This document shows, piece by piece, positions 32,764 through 45,764 of a stretch of DNA of 64,000 bases. Source of the stretch: Buxus sempervirens. Its lineage: Eukaryota; Streptophyta; Magnoliopsida; Buxales; Buxaceae. Made by a program: the position numbers and the translations under genes. The notes beneath the pieces are model-generated. The model saw nothing but the letters and a program-made list of their open reading frames with translations. It was not told the origin of the DNA and did not search any database. The number at the start of each line of letters is the position of its first letter. Position 1 is the first letter of the stretch. The stretch lies in contig OX387182.1 in the NCBI GenBank assembly GCA_947561395.2, positions 3,234,001-3,298,000 on the forward strand. The letters are read 5' to 3'.

Positions 32764-34502
32764 TCAGGGATTTCGCTTTACCGTGTACAAATAAGGGTCC
32801 AGCCGTCCGCCTGCGCCTGATCGTTTGACATCTTCCAACCTCAGCAATCTGCATCGTTAAAGAAAGGAATTTCTAAATCACGCGCAATACACAACCGTCT
32901 GATGTTGACGAAAAAGTACTATTTAGGAAATTAAATATAAATATACAGGGGTCGTCTCACTATGCTTGTTAGAGAAGCAGGGATCAAAGTGTAATAACGC
33001 AAGAAAATATGACGACGCGTGTGGATCACGCGCCACATACAAGGTGTGTGACACGTGTCATCAACCGAGAGGAAGTGGTTGAGAGAGAGAGAGCTCACAT
33101 TCGAAGGGCTTTACTGGTGTCAGGGCTGTCCCCGAGCACTTCACGAATCTTCACTTCAGAAGCGCAGCCAAGTGATAAGAACTTCATTATGGCTTCGGCT
33201 CTACGGCGCATGTAAGCCGAGCCGACCTTTTCCCCTTGCTCACGATTTAACGAATTCTTACTCGCAGCGTTAGTCCCATGCAGCTTCGGCGCCCTGGTAA
33301 CTGCGCTAGAACCAGTCGACAGAGATGAAGTCTCTGTGGATTCCGGCATCCGCGCCGGAGATATTTTCATTGGTTTTCTCCAAGAGGTAGAGATGCTTTT
33401 CCGTCGATCTGAGTTCCGGTGATTCTTAGATCGAGTTCTCCTCACAACCTGCAAAATAGCAGGTTTGTTGAGCATTGAAATTAAATTTTAGTTTAACCGA
33501 GTTCAACGGGCGTTTGAAAATGAACAATGAAGATCTGTAGGTACAAATATATTGATTTGTTGGAAACGATTTAAACAAAATTAATGTAGATCTGAACTCA
33601 AGTTAATCGATAACAAGAAAGAACATGTTCGTAACCTCCTCACAAATCGATCAAACAGAGGTGGAAAACAGGTTAACAAGGAAGAAGTGTCGGTAGACTC
33701 AAAAAAGGAATGGAGATTCCGAAACTTGGATTGAAAGATTTTCTGCAGTTAGTGAATTAGATGTGGACTCGATTCAGAAATAAGAACGGCAAGTCGATCA
33801 AATTCCGGTAGAGAAAAAACAGGATAGATGATCAAATGAAATGCAGCTCAAGTAAATAGAAGTCAAATCCAGATTTGCTGATTGTAATTCGGTTTACCTC
33901 CACTTGATCACATTTCAATCCAAATAACACGGATCTGAAATGTTTACGCAGCGTTGATCAAACTGCGTCTAAGGAGTCCTTCATGCTCACACGTAAAATC
34001 CATGACAAACTCAAATTCAGAAACTCGAAGCTCAAACTCAAAGTACTTACAGATAGATCATGAAAAAAACACGCTATGAAAGAGAAACAAACAAGAAAAA
34101 CAAAACGGAAATCCAGGTATAGAGACCGATCCGATCACCTTGAGCTTCGCTTCATGGCAACGAGCTGCAAAGGCGAGAATTCTCAGCTGACGCGCTCGAG
34201 TTTCCTCGGAAGAACCTTCACTCGTTAGAGATGACGTGCAGGACCTCGAATCGCTCGGCGAAGAGTCTTTGCTGAGGAACTCATCGAAGCTGTGAAACAA
34301 TTCGAGCTCAGGGGAAGAAAGCAGAGCTCGCAAAGTCGAAGAAGAAACGATGAATGTGAAATAGAACTTTCATGAAGAATTGAAACTGAAATTACCTAAA
34401 GGATGAGATGTTTGAAGAGAGAGGAGTGGCGTTGTTAGATGAGGAGAGAAGAAGAAGAGCACTTGCAGCAGTTCGCTCAAGCGGACTCGGAACGTCTTCC
34501 AT
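32764..34502 (-). CDS. Uncharacterised plant protein with winged-helix-like C-terminus, 230 aa, four exons
   Basis: Exons in transcription order are 34502-34396, 34289-34139, 33448-33099 and 32848-32764. All junctions are GT-AG and the frame is continuous from the ATG (34502-34500) to TGA (32766-32764). The N-terminus is Ser-rich (MEDVPSPLERTAASALLLLS). A short helix-like segment (TRARQLRILAFAARCHEAKL) and a basic Ser/Arg-rich linker follow. The C-terminal 65 residues look like a small helix-turn-helix or winged-helix fold: RRRAEAIMKFLSLGCASEV, KIREVLGDSPDTSKALR, then RLEDVKRSGAGGRLDPYLY. I recall similar C-termini in plant proteins of unknown function, and the Arabidopsis neighbour At2g41780 would be the positional candidate. 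Function unknown, possibly nucleic-acid binding (inference). Confidence 0.78.
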
Positions 34503-35950
34503 GTTCACGAAACTGTCTTGGAAAAGGCGGGTGGAGCCAAATTTTCTTTTGTTTTTTTGAAATTTTTGGGTTGAAGCGCGATCGGCCGTTATAGGAGTTC
34601 CGCAAACTGTTTATTGATTACCTGAAAGGCCCCTCGAATTTGGGGAATTTCACGACAGACACCCAGGAACTTAACCGAACTTGATCCTAAGATCAGAGAT
34701 AACGGTTCAATTTTGGGTCAGTTTTGAGAAAAACCAATATTGAGCCGATATGTATATACTACAAACCAAATCGGTTTTCTCAGTATAAAATTGAAGCCAA
34801 TTAATGCAAACCCCCAAAACCAAACTAATTGGTCTTATTTGATTCAATTTATCGATTTTAATTGATAAATCGAACCATCCCTAATTGGTGGTCTAACTTA
34901 GACTTGTGTGTATATGTATAAGCAGTTTGTTTGATTCGATTTGACCTTAAAACCGAAACCAAATTTGTTTATATTGTATAAAACTGAAACTGATTAAAAA
35001 CGACCCAGAGTAGACTTTGGTTCAATTCAATTTAATAGAATTGTTGCCATCCATGCCCATAATATTATCTATACTACATATAACACACGGCTCTCCCTGG
35101 GAATCACGTCAAGCAAAATGTGAAACTTTCCAAAATAGCCCTTGCAAATTATTGTGAAGATTTATTAATAAAAAGGTACAATAGTAAAAACTGGCTCAGT
35201 TTTTTTTAAAATTAATAATCAATTGCAAAACCATTTCCTCTTCCATTTACCTCTTTCTTCATACATGCAATACTACATGTGCACCTGACTGGTATATATA
35301 TATTGGAAAGCGACCCTTTTGCAAAATGTGCCAAACATATACATTTTTTCCCAAAATAAGCCTTATAATGCTTTGTATTTTTATGAGGTTAACCTGGGTG
35401 TTTCTTTTTCTTTTTATTTTTATTTTTTATTTACTTTCTAAAATAATGTCTTTCAACAATTTTTTACGTTCAATGATTATGAGGTTAGCCTTAAAAGAAG
35501 GTTGGGCCCTTTGATATACACAACTAAACTATCATCTATCAACTCAAGCTTTTACGTTCAATGGTTGTTAATATAGTATAAGAGCAAGGAGATGCATCTA
35601 TGTATATGTTCATATGCAAAGTCGCACATGTGGGGAATGTTTTGAGTTATCATACGTTTGACTTATAAATAGCTACATTTGTCACCAATCAATTTAAATA
35701 TTTAGGTACCATGGTTGTTTAATAGATCAAAATTAAGCTTGAATAGTTGAATGGTGAAATCTTCTCTTTAGGAGGGTTAGGACTTAGTATTATTCAACAT
35801 AATGGTTGGGTGGTTTATTGGCTTGGGACTTGCTGTTAGTCTCATACCAAATTTGAACTTAACCTCCAAACAGTAGTCATAAATCATCTCAAGACACTTC
35901 TATTGCTGTGATGCTATGTACCCAAAAAAAAATAAAAAAGGGACACTGTT
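34503..35950. other. Intergenic region between the divergent minus-strand gene and STELLO
   Basis: The minus-strand gene's promoter should lie at about 34503-34800. Around 34690-35040 there is AT-rich text with repeated AACCGAA-type words. No gene was recognised. Confidence 0.45.
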
Positions 35951-36000
35951 GGCCTTATGTGTAGGCCCCATCATCTTTATGTCTTGTGTAAACAAGTTCA

Positions 36001-36560
36001 TAAGATGGTTGGGACCGCCCTCACATCGGCTGGAGTCTCTTGCGTGGAAGATCGGCTGGAGCATCCACCGATCCTTGCCACATGTTCTACTCATTCATCA
36101 TACCAACCTATCATGATGAAATGGGTTGTACCCAACGATAAGTTGGGTTGTACCCCATGATGAATGAGATTGTACCCATGATAAGTTGAGTTGTACCCTA
36201 TGATATGTACATTGGGTTGTACCCATGATGAGTTGAGTTGTATCCTATGCTAAACTATGTTGTACCCTTGATAAATGAGTTGTATCCAGTGATTAATTTG
36301 GTTGTAGCCAATAATAAATTAGGGACACATGGCAAAGATCTGTGGAGGTTCCAGCCGATCTTCCAGCGTTAGGCTCTAGTAGATACGAGGCCGTTGGGAC
36401 CCATGACTTGAAATCAGTTGGAGCCCCTTGCTGGAAGATCTGCTGGTCCAACAGTGAGGGGAATGTACACGTCTGTGAATGATGCTGACGTGTACACACC
36501 TTGTCCACCGTTGGACCAGTAGATATTCCAATATAGGCTCCAGCTGATATGGCCCCGGGA
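36001..36560. repeat. Foldback structure with internal 25-35 bp minisatellite and second hairpin
   Basis: Arm 36042-36085 is an imperfect inverted copy of 36327-36367 (core TCCAGCCGATCTTCCA and its complement). Between them about eight imperfect units around GGTTGTACCCATGATGA (36112-36310) are tandemly arranged. Directly beyond, a second long hairpin pairs 36438-36473 with 36487-36524 (CTGGTCCAAC and TGTACACGTC with their complements). This looks like a foldback or MITE-type element or a nest of two. It lies about 0.8 kb upstream of the STELLO ATG. Confidence 0.7.
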
Positions 36561-37249
36561 CCTATGATGAGCAGTACTCATGAGCTAGAGAGCCCTAAGA
36601 TGGGATAAAGTGTGGAGCCCATTACCCAAAATTGAAACTTCTAATAAGGGGTACATAACAAATGCCAGATATCAAACTGCAAAAGGTCAAGGCATATAAC
36701 AAGGGAAAGAGAAAGGTCTCGAGGACAATGGTAAATTCCAATCAAAAGGCTAGACCTGACCCAGATAGATCAGACTACCAACCAGGTGACCCTGATGAGC
36801 TTTTTTGGGACTAGAATGCTAGTTGGGCTGGTTGGCAGTTGAGCCAGAAACCTGACCCATTTTTGTCGTAATTGAGATGAATTGATTAGTAAAAAGATAA
36901 AATTTCGTAGGAACAGAGTAATAAGAGGCTCTCAGATCTAATCTAATGATAATATTTCACTGAAAGAATGACCTCTCACATTTGCTAGTCACCAGACTCT
37001 CTCTATCAAGCCTCCAGCGACAGCCTACCTGTCAAATACATTTTTCTTTTGAGTATTGATTGCTTAACTGCCGAGAGAGTAAATAAAGACGCCAAACGAC
37101 TGGAAAAAGAAAACAAAGAAAGCACGCTATCACACCAACTACTTGAAGGTGAATTCAAGAATAAGAAACATAAACGATACCTGTCGGCAGGCCAACCAGG
37201 GACGCACTCGAGGAGCAAACCAGTGAGGGAAGATTCAGTTCAGTTAAGC

Positions 37250-37335
37250 TGAGAGAGAGAGGGGGGAAGAGAGAGATAGTGAGAGATTTCATTGCAAAAT
37301 CAGAGAGAAGAAAAGAGAAGAGAGTAGGAGAGTGG
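37250..37335 (+). promoter_or_regulatory. GA-rich leader or promoter-proximal region of STELLO
   Basis: Sequence directly before the STELLO coding region is rich in GAGAGA, common in plant leaders and core promoters. I see no ATG-initiated upstream frame of note before 37391. No TATA box was confidently placed. Confidence 0.4.
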
Positions 37336-37390
37336 TTACAGTCCAGGAGAAGGCAGAGAAGAATTGTTTATTTGGGTTTTTCTGGATTCA

Positions 37391-40300
37391 ATGTTGGTCC
37401 AAGATCGTTCAACGCCGAAACCCTCAAAACCCCAGTTGAGAAAGCCAGCATCTCTGCCTACTGATCGTTTCTCGGAATCGAAGAACCTAGATTCCTCCTC
37501 ATGGGTATCCGAGAATCTCTACAAAATCGTCGCAGTTATACTCCTCATTGCCACAGTTGCTGCTCTGTTCTTCCTCCGCAACGTCGGAGACACAGCAGCT
37601 CTCCTCTGCTTCGAATCCCGGTCAAGAGAGCTCGAAAAGATAGCATACCCTGAAATTAACTGGAATTCAATCCCACCCATCGTCGATAAATCCTCCCCTT
37701 ACGCTTCTTTCCGCTCCGAAAGGTGGATTGTCGTCTCCGTTTCCGCGTATCCTACCGATTCGCTTCGCAATCTCGTCAAGATTAAGGGCTGGCAGGTCCT
37801 CGCCATTGGAAATTCGAGGACACCTTCTGATTGGAGCCTCAAAGGTGCGATCTTTCTGTCTTTGGAACAACAAGCCAATTTAGGGTTTCGAGTCATCGAT
37901 CACCTCCCTTACGATTCTTATGTTCGCAAGACTGTTGGGTATCTCTATGCGATCCAACACGGTGCGAAGAAAATCTTTGACGCGGATAATCGTGGGGATG
38001 TGATCGATGGGGATCTTGGGAAACATTTTGATTTGGAATTGACTGGAGAGGAGGCAAGACAAGACGCGATACTGCAATACAGTCATGACAATCCCAATCG
38101 AACAGTAGTGAATCCATACATTCATTTCGGGCAGCGATCGGTTTGGCCAAGGGGTTTGCCTCTGGAGAATGTAGGTGAAGTTGGGCATGAAGAATTTTAC
38201 ACTGAAGTTTACGGTGGGAAGCAATTCATTCAACAAGGGATCTCAAATGGACTCCCGGACGTCGATTCTGTTTTCTATTTCACAAGGAAGTCTGGATTGG
38301 AAGCTTTCGATATTAGGTTCGATGTGCATGCCCCGAAAGTGGCATTGCCACAAGGTATGATGGTGCCTTTGAATTCGTTCAATACGATTTTCCATTCATC
38401 TGCATTTTGGGCTATGATGCTTCCGGTTTCTGTTAGTACAATGGCTTCTGATGTCTTGAGGGGTTATTGGGCACAGAGGCTGTTGTGGGAGGTTGGTGGT
38501 TTTGTGGTGGTTTATCCACCTACCGTTCATCGATATGATAGGATAGAGGCATACCCGTTTTCAAAAGAGAAGGATCTTCACGTGAATGTGGGTCGTTTAA
38601 TTAAATTCTTGATTTCATGGAGATCTCGAAAACATAGGTTATTTGAGAAGATATTGGAATTAAGTTATGTTATGGCAGAAGAAGGATTTTGGACTGAGTT
38701 GGATGTGAAGTTCACTGCTGCTTGGCTTCAGGACTTGGTTGCCGTTGGGTATCAGCAGCCAAGGCTGATGTCACTAGAGTTGGATCGACCACGGGCAACC
38801 ATTGGTCATGGAGATCGAAAGCAATTCATCCCTCAAAAGCTACCTTCCATGCATCTTGGAGTTGAGGAAACAGGGACAGTGAATTATGAGATAGGGAACC
38901 TCATTAGGTGGAGGAAGAATTTTGGAAATATTGTGCTGGTTCTTTTCTGCAGTGGGCCCGTGGAACGCACTGCTTTAGAATGGAGACTGCTTTATGGCAG
39001 GATATTCAAGACTGTGGTTATCCTGTCAGAGCAGAGTAATTCAGATCTTGCTGTCGAACAAGGCAAATTGGATCAAATATATAAGTAAGCTGTGAACATC
39101 TTCTTTCTTCAGTTTCATATATATTATTACCAAATTATTGGATTGACATGCAGCATAATTATTTTGTGGTACTTGATTCTTCTTTATCTCCTATTGTATA
39201 TTGATCAATTAATCTTTAACCCTTTTTCTGTTCATCAAAGTTTTGCTTTATAATAACTTATAATCTCATGATATTAGTAAAATTTATGGGATGGGAATGT
39301 AGAAGATATAAGCCAAGCTAACCTTAAGCCTATGCTACAAAATGCCAGTGAATATGATCACTCCTTGAAGTTTATAGGTTTCTCTATCTATTTTTTTGCT
39401 CCTACTCAAACCCAGAAGATATACTTTTTTTGTTAAGTTGAGGAGATCAAGAACATGAGAGGATAGTATATTACCATAACCCTGTCGTAATACTATATAT
39501 TTCTAGAAGATGTACAGGTTTTATTTTATAGATAATTCTGCTATTGTTATCCAATTCTTACTCTAAAATGACTGAATTTATTTATTTTCTACTCAATATT
39601 GCATGAACCATCTTTATGTATGAGATTAATGTATGGTAAAGTGCTACCATAATGTTCGAAACATTTGTGAATGCTTAGCTACAGTGTAAGTTAATTTAAC
39701 AGTCCACAAATATGAAGATGTCAAAACATATCATTTGAACCCACTTGATGGCTGATAGACTTGAAATTGACCTCCATGAAATCTGATTAGTAGATATCAC
39801 ATTTAGCATCTTCTTGTACATTAGCTCACAATATGCAGTATGAGAATCTGAAGATCATAGCTATTTTTAATGTCATGTAAAAATCTATATTCCATTCAAT
39901 GCTTTGGTTTATGCCTCTTTTAATCTGTTGCCTCTGGTTTTGGTTCAGTTCTTTGATTTTTGATGTGAATTATTCCATGAGGAAAATCATGGAATACGTA
40001 GTTCCTATGTTAGTGGAACCGATTTCCTCGTCTGTTTATTATTGTGACATCCAAATTTTCATCATGGAATGTTCTGCTCCCATATTGTGGAACCAATTTC
40101 GACATTTACCTGTTGCATCTAAATTATTATCAAAACCTGGCTCCTTGTCATAGAAATGTTGATCTTGTCATGTAGAGCTGTTTGGAAATGTTTTAAAAAA
40201 ATTCTAGAAGCCAAAAACTTTTCACATTGTTTTTGTGACTTCTAGAAACAGGTGAGGAGAAAACCTGATTGGTAACAATTAGTGAAAATCAATTATGATT

Positions 40301-43300
40301 TTAAAAGTGAATGAAAATGTGTTTGTAAGTCTAACAGTTGTGATGTAAAGCTGTTTGTAATGATGTTAGTGGTTGTGAATGTGATCGTGGGAGTGGTGTT
40401 GCTGATACTGGTCTGGTGGTAGTGTGGTGTGTTAGTGCCTTAGTGGTGGTAATAAAGAAAGCCTTAATTAAATAGATTAATGAAACAAGAAATGGCAAAA
40501 ATATCACCAAAAATTTGGAAAAACAATTTACAGTTTTTAGAAGCCAAGCTTTTCAGCTTTTAGAAACAGGGATGCTTCTCGTTTGTTTTCTTGAAAACTG
40601 TCCTTAACAAACACAATTTCATGGTCGCTGCTGTTAAAAAATGGAAAAAAGAGCCTCGTAGTTGTTGCATGCTTTCTATATTTGTTTTGCATTCTAACTC
40701 TATACCCATTAAGGAAACAAACTATGTTGACCTAGTTGAGTTAAAACTAGTGCTCACCTGGGTTTCAGGTAGTGTCCTAAGCAGAAAGATGATCGCCTAT
40801 GTAATATTTTGGCCAGGACATGCTCCTGGTTATGATGAGGTTTCAATACTTTGAATCTTATGTGTCATGTTGAGATATTTGCTATTACTTATACATAATA
40901 TAAAATGGCATGATAATGCAATTATAGTGTACTTAATTTATTGGTATTTAATTGCACTGATCAAATTCATATATATATATATATTCAATACTCTCCAGGC
41001 CCTGCGCAGATGCAGGATCCTCATGCACTGATCATACATACATATATATATGAATGATCCTCCCCAGACCCTGCGTAGTGGCGGGAGCCTCGTGCACTAG
41101 GCTAGCCCTTTATAATAATAATAATAATAGTAATAATGCAATTCAGTCACCTAGGGAGCACTGAGGTAACAGAGGTCTATTTTAGCAACTATGGTGTACT
41201 TAATTGTGTCGCACAAGGAATCTCCTCTCTCTCTCTGCACCTCTTTTTGATTTAATCTGAAAATTTAATAAAAGGAGAAATAAGTGTATTCCAAAAATAA
41301 ACGTTAAAGTACTATTTATGCTAGAAAGTCCATCAAAAAAAAGTCCTGCTGCTAGGTGAGCAAGGTTATACGCTTCCAAAATGACAGCCTTAGGGAGCCA
41401 AGAGAATAAATTACTCACTGATTATCCAGGTGGACGATTTCCATCTGAATTTTTTCATCTTTGCATTATTTAGTTTTATTTTAGCAGTTTTAATTCTTTA
41501 TATCACAAGCACCTGCAAATAGTTTGACTAACCTGAAAATCTTCCATTGATGATTCAACTCCAACAACATCAGGCATATGGAATTAGGGCTGTTAATGGT
41601 CCGGGATAAAGATCTGAATCCAACCTGATTACCCGAATATGGATATTATTTTATATCCGATTATCTGAATATGGATCCGATTATATTTGGATTTGAATAT
41701 GAAACCAAACATATTTGACCCAATAAAGATCCATCCGTTTATTTTGTATGTATGTTATGTTTGTTTTGGGCCTTTTAAGTTTTTATATATATTAGTATAG
41801 AAGGAATGAAGGTTTCATATAGTATTTATTGATTTAAGGTCATAATATGAGACAGATTTGGATTAATACATCCCTTTTTGATCCACTAAGTTGAGGTTTA
41901 TAGTATCTTGATTTTTTTTTCAAATATTATCTAATCGGATTCGGATATCGGATAGTCGGTCGAATTCAAATTCAAATCGAATTCTGATCAGATGTAAAAG
42001 ATCTGTTGGATAATCGGTTCGAATTCAGATATTGGTATTCCTTACCGGATTTTAGCAGATCTGTACCAAATTCGGCCCATACCGAATTCAGGTACTGAAT
42101 TCGACCTGTTTACAGCCTTGTGTGGAATTCCGTTTGTTTGACTTTGTGGCTACTTATGCATTAATTTCAATGTTTATTAACATTTATTCCATATCTATCC
42201 ATTCCCTAATTGCTAAGGATGTATGTGAGCACTCGTCGATGGGAGCAAGAAGTTGAAATTAATGTTGCTTTTTATTATTAGCCCCTTGACCTCCTTAACA
42301 AGGAATGAACTGAAAAACTGATTATGTGAATAAGGAAATTAATGTCCCTTCTAGTAGCTGTTTTTTTCTTTATCTCTTGGTACTTTATCCCCCTTTTTCA
42401 GTGGAATTTCATCACTTCTTTAAAAAAAAGGAAAGAAAAAAATTTGTTTGTATCCCGACGGAAGAAGATGGTGGTACCTTGATGGAAGTGAAGTGTTTTC
42501 ATATGTTCAGTTCATGACCAGTCTAGTAGATTTTCTTATATGGATTCTTGAACCCCAAGCCGCTAAACATGGATAGTGGATAACTGTTATCTATTACCAT
42601 TAACTATGGCAGGTGGCTTAGGAACCTTCTACAAATCTCTTGACCTCTGCAGCTTTAGTCATAGGTGGCATCACTTATATTGTCCAAAACAACCCACAAA
42701 GAATTCCTGAAAAGGTTTTATCAGTCTCTTTGCAATTTATAGTAATTGTGTCGGATCTTTTCTGTGAAGGAAAATAGCCTAAGTTGATGGGGTGGAGGAA
42801 TATGATAACTTTTGAAACCAAGTTGTGCGGGTGACGCTCAGGTGGTGAAAGTAATGTTTTTTTTTTTTTTTTTTTAACTGAGAAGTGCTACCCATGAAAT
42901 AATGGATCATATTATACTTAATTCCATATCTTATCCACAAATTGGGATTTGTTTTGATGAATCAACTGCCAATGAAATGATGTTTTTACCTAATTCTGTA
43001 AATTATTCATATTAGTACCCGCAAACTTTGAGGCTACTGGGTTGGGCATGTTTTTTTTGTATAACAGAAGTTTTGACTACTGCAAATGTGTCGTGCAATG
43101 GATGCTGGGTAGATGTGATCCCATTTTTAATTTAAATAACAGAGGTTTAAGGTCATGCAAACGTGTCATGCACTGGTTGCTGGGTAGATGTGATCCCCAT
43201 TTTCTTTAGTATTTCACTCCAGCATGGTTGAGTGGCATAATTGCTATTATTGTGCCAATATGAATCAAAATTCTAGAAGTTTTAGGTTACTTTGTAGTCT

Positions 43301-44295
43301 TGAACTTGCAATTTGGGCTTGTTATTTTCTCTGTTAGTCTTGTGAGGTAATAGTTGGTACACCTTCGTCCTCAACCCTACGCATGCACCTTTCTTCATCA
43401 TCATATACAGGAGAAATTCTAGATTAAGCTGCGGCATGATATTGTTGTTAGTAGTGATGTAAAGTGATACTCGTACTGTGAAATAACCATGGTGAGGGGA
43501 TGTTGATGTCCCAGATCAGTCACTGCGAACTGATATTTGGCATTCAAAATTTTAAAGAAAGATTTCCTCTGACCTTTGCTGTATTTTGTAATTGTTTTGC
43601 AGGCATTTGCTGAAGATATTTGACCGGTTTATTAGTGCAGAAGGATTTTTGTTTGTCCAAGACAACACCATTCTTAATTACTGGAACCTGATGCAAGCAG
43701 ACAAGACCAAGCTGTGGATTACAGACAAGGTGATTTGAACTTCAAAATATGACTACCTTATGTGCAGTAAGAATTATTTATTTCTCACTTTAATATTCCA
43801 TCTGAATTCTTTATCATTCAGGTGTCTGACTCTTGGACAATTGTTTCAACAAATGGCAACAACTCTGAGTGGTTCTCAAAGCAGGCAGACATGGTAAAGA
43901 AAGTTGTGAATACAATGCCTGCCCACTTTCAGGTCAGTTTCAAGGAAAGTAATACAGGTGAACAGGCTCTTACAATTTGCAGTTCAGAGTTATTTTACGT
44001 TCCTCGGCGCTTTGTGGGAGACTTTGTAGATCTTGTGGGTCTGGTGGGCAATCTAGGAATCCATCAAAAGGTTGCAATACCCATGTTCTTTATGGCAATG
44101 GATTCAAAACGAAATTTCGACCCCGTGTTTAATACAATGATTTATCAGACAAAAGCACCATCTAGGAATTCTTCAAGCTTTTATTCAGCACAAGTACCAG
44201 CTGTACATCCATGGAGTGTGTCCAGCGAGTCAGAGTTCATAAAATTGATCAGAATCATGGCAACTGGTGACCCTCTTCTAATGGAACTGGTTTAA
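37391..44295 (+). CDS. STL1: STELLO protein (Golgi DUF288 putative glycosyltransferase), 764 aa
   Basis: Three exons, 37391-39084, 43603-43729 and 43822-44295, with GT-AG introns and continuous frame. The length is close to the roughly 770 residues of Arabidopsis STL1/STL2 (At2g41770, At3g57420). STELLO proteins are Golgi membrane proteins that associate with cellulose synthases and aid complex assembly. The start MLVQDRSTPK matches the family start. One membrane segment (about 43-62, KIVAVILLIATVAALFFL) after a basic N-terminus suggests type II topology with a lumenal catalytic-like region. A DAD motif (197-199, in KKIFDADNRG) is the candidate metal-binding site. Exon 2 carries FLFVQDNTILNYWN. 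The C-terminus is GDPLLMELV. The first intron is 4.5 kb with inserted elements. Assignment to STL1 rather than STL2 cannot be made from sequence. Confidence 0.96.
40991..41135 (+). mobile_element. Au-like SINE 3' fragments, two partial copies
   Basis: Two related stretches contain CCAGGCCCTGCGCAGATGCA (near 40995) and GACCCTGCGTAGTGGCGGG then AGCCTCGTGCACTAGG (near 41068), ending GCCCTTT and an (ATA)n tail. This resembles the 3' end of the plant Au SINE family. No tRNA-like 5' promoter boxes are visible, so both are truncated. They lie in STELLO intron 1. Confidence 0.6.
41585..42120. mobile_element. hAT-like miniature element, AT-rich type (536 bp)
   Basis: Termini TAGGGCTGTTAATGG and (inverted) CAAGGCTGTAAACAGG are flanked by 8-bp TATGGAAT (41577-41584) and TGTGGAAT (42121-42128), 7 of 8 matching. 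The body is rich in GGATATCGGATA and GAATTC words. It is non-coding and lies in STELLO intron 1. Confidence 0.72.
43061..43205. repeat. Diverged 75-bp tandem duplication
   Basis: Two copies (43061-43130 and 43136-43205) share the run GCTGGGTAGATGTGATCCC and flanking GCAAAxGTGTCxTGCA. They are in STELLO intron 1, about 400 bases before exon 2. Confidence 0.75.
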
Positions 44296-45764
44296 CTGTA
44301 AACACTGTTGTTGATAATCAAGACCTGCAAGAGGAAGAGAGACAGACAGACAGACAAAGCTGTACCACTTTTGTTAACTCTTACAGCAAATTATGCTTGT
44401 TATTTTTTCCTTCGTGGGGGGAAGGGTTTATAATTTTTTGTGTAGATCTGAGTTGTATGATTCATTTACTGGATGGAGACCCCCCAAAGCAGTTGTGTTC
44501 ACCCCTGGATATTTGGTTGAATGATATATGGGAATGGGAAGAATTCCCTTCAAAAATCAGCAATGCATACCATGTCTGTTCTCTTGCCTGCTGACTGTTG
44601 TCAGTGTGATCACTCTAGTCATTTATATGTTTCTGTATTATAATTCTAGATTGGGACGTGAGTTTACAAAATGGTTATATTTTTTGCTTAAAAGACAGTT
44701 GTTATACGTGCACATGCTCATTATACTTACATCCTACGTAGCTCGTTATACTTATCTCCTACGTAGCACTGTTTCATAAGGGCTGCATACAATGGCAATT
44801 CAAACAATTGGAAATGTCTTAGTTAGAGTCGAGTTTTCGAGCACTTTCCCTTCTGATTTTTCTAACCGGAGACTTAGATATGAATATCACAAGGCTTTAT
44901 CAACTTCTCAAATGGCATCCTCTCAAAATGAAGATATGAAGCGTGGGAAGAGCAACTTAGGTTTGGAATGGTCCATAGCTCGTCTCTCCAAACACCATGT
45001 ACATACCCACAATTTGGGCTAAAATTTGAATAATAGATTGTGTTTAATTAATGTCTAGCTTATATTGTACAATGATCAACATGCACTTGTGTGTGTAACT
45101 TTGCCTTTTGTAGGAGTCAAAATAATTAAAGCTGTCTTTAAATTCTAAATTAAAAAATGCCCTCTAAAGAGTACAGATTTGTCTTGAATTTGAAACACAT
45201 GGTAAACGATTATCTTACTCTCAAAACTTTCTTTTCGATGAAATAGTGTTTTAAATTGAAAACTACAATCATCTTTTGACTCTTCATAAAATGTTATTGT
45301 AGACTATAATTTTGTCCATATTAGGACCAGAATATAGGTGACTGTTTGACCCTATAAAGCCCTAATTGTTACGAAAATGCTGTAAAAAAACAAATTTTTT
45401 CCCCTTCTGAGGTTATGTTAGAATCACAACTTGTAAATGCAATCGATAGTGTATAATTTTGGGTGTGAAAATGATTAACCATTGGATTTTTATTTTGGAC
45501 AACTTTTGAATTTAAAGGCGCTTCGGATTTTGAATTTAAAATAAACTTCAGAAGATGGTTTAAACAAGCATAAAGTTTAGCAAATGTATGCTACTAAAAG
45601 AAAAGGACTTTTTGGTTAACTAGCATTTTCATATAAAAAAAGGGAAAAAAATAAAAAATATATGAACAAAATATTTACAAGTTACCCTTTAAGGTTTTAG
45701 ACAATGCCACTTTCGCCTTGAAGTTTTTGAGTTACCAGTTTACAACTTTGACGTTCGCTCTATG
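44296..45764. other. STELLO 3' untranslated region and intergenic sequence
   Basis: No gene was recognised. A 25-bp imperfect tandem repeat around ATCCTACGTAGC/CTCCTACGTAGC lies at about 44718-44767. The rest is AT-rich. Confidence 0.5.

Noticed and set aside
37364-37390. Nine-residue upstream extension of STELLO
   Set aside because: It would need a TTG start. The first ATG at 37391 matches the known family N-terminus.
40170-40610. Possible MITE around GAGCTGTTTGG with GAAGCCAAAAAC-like arms in STELLO intron 1
   Set aside because: The inner arms look partly inverted, but no consistent ends or target duplication could be fixed.
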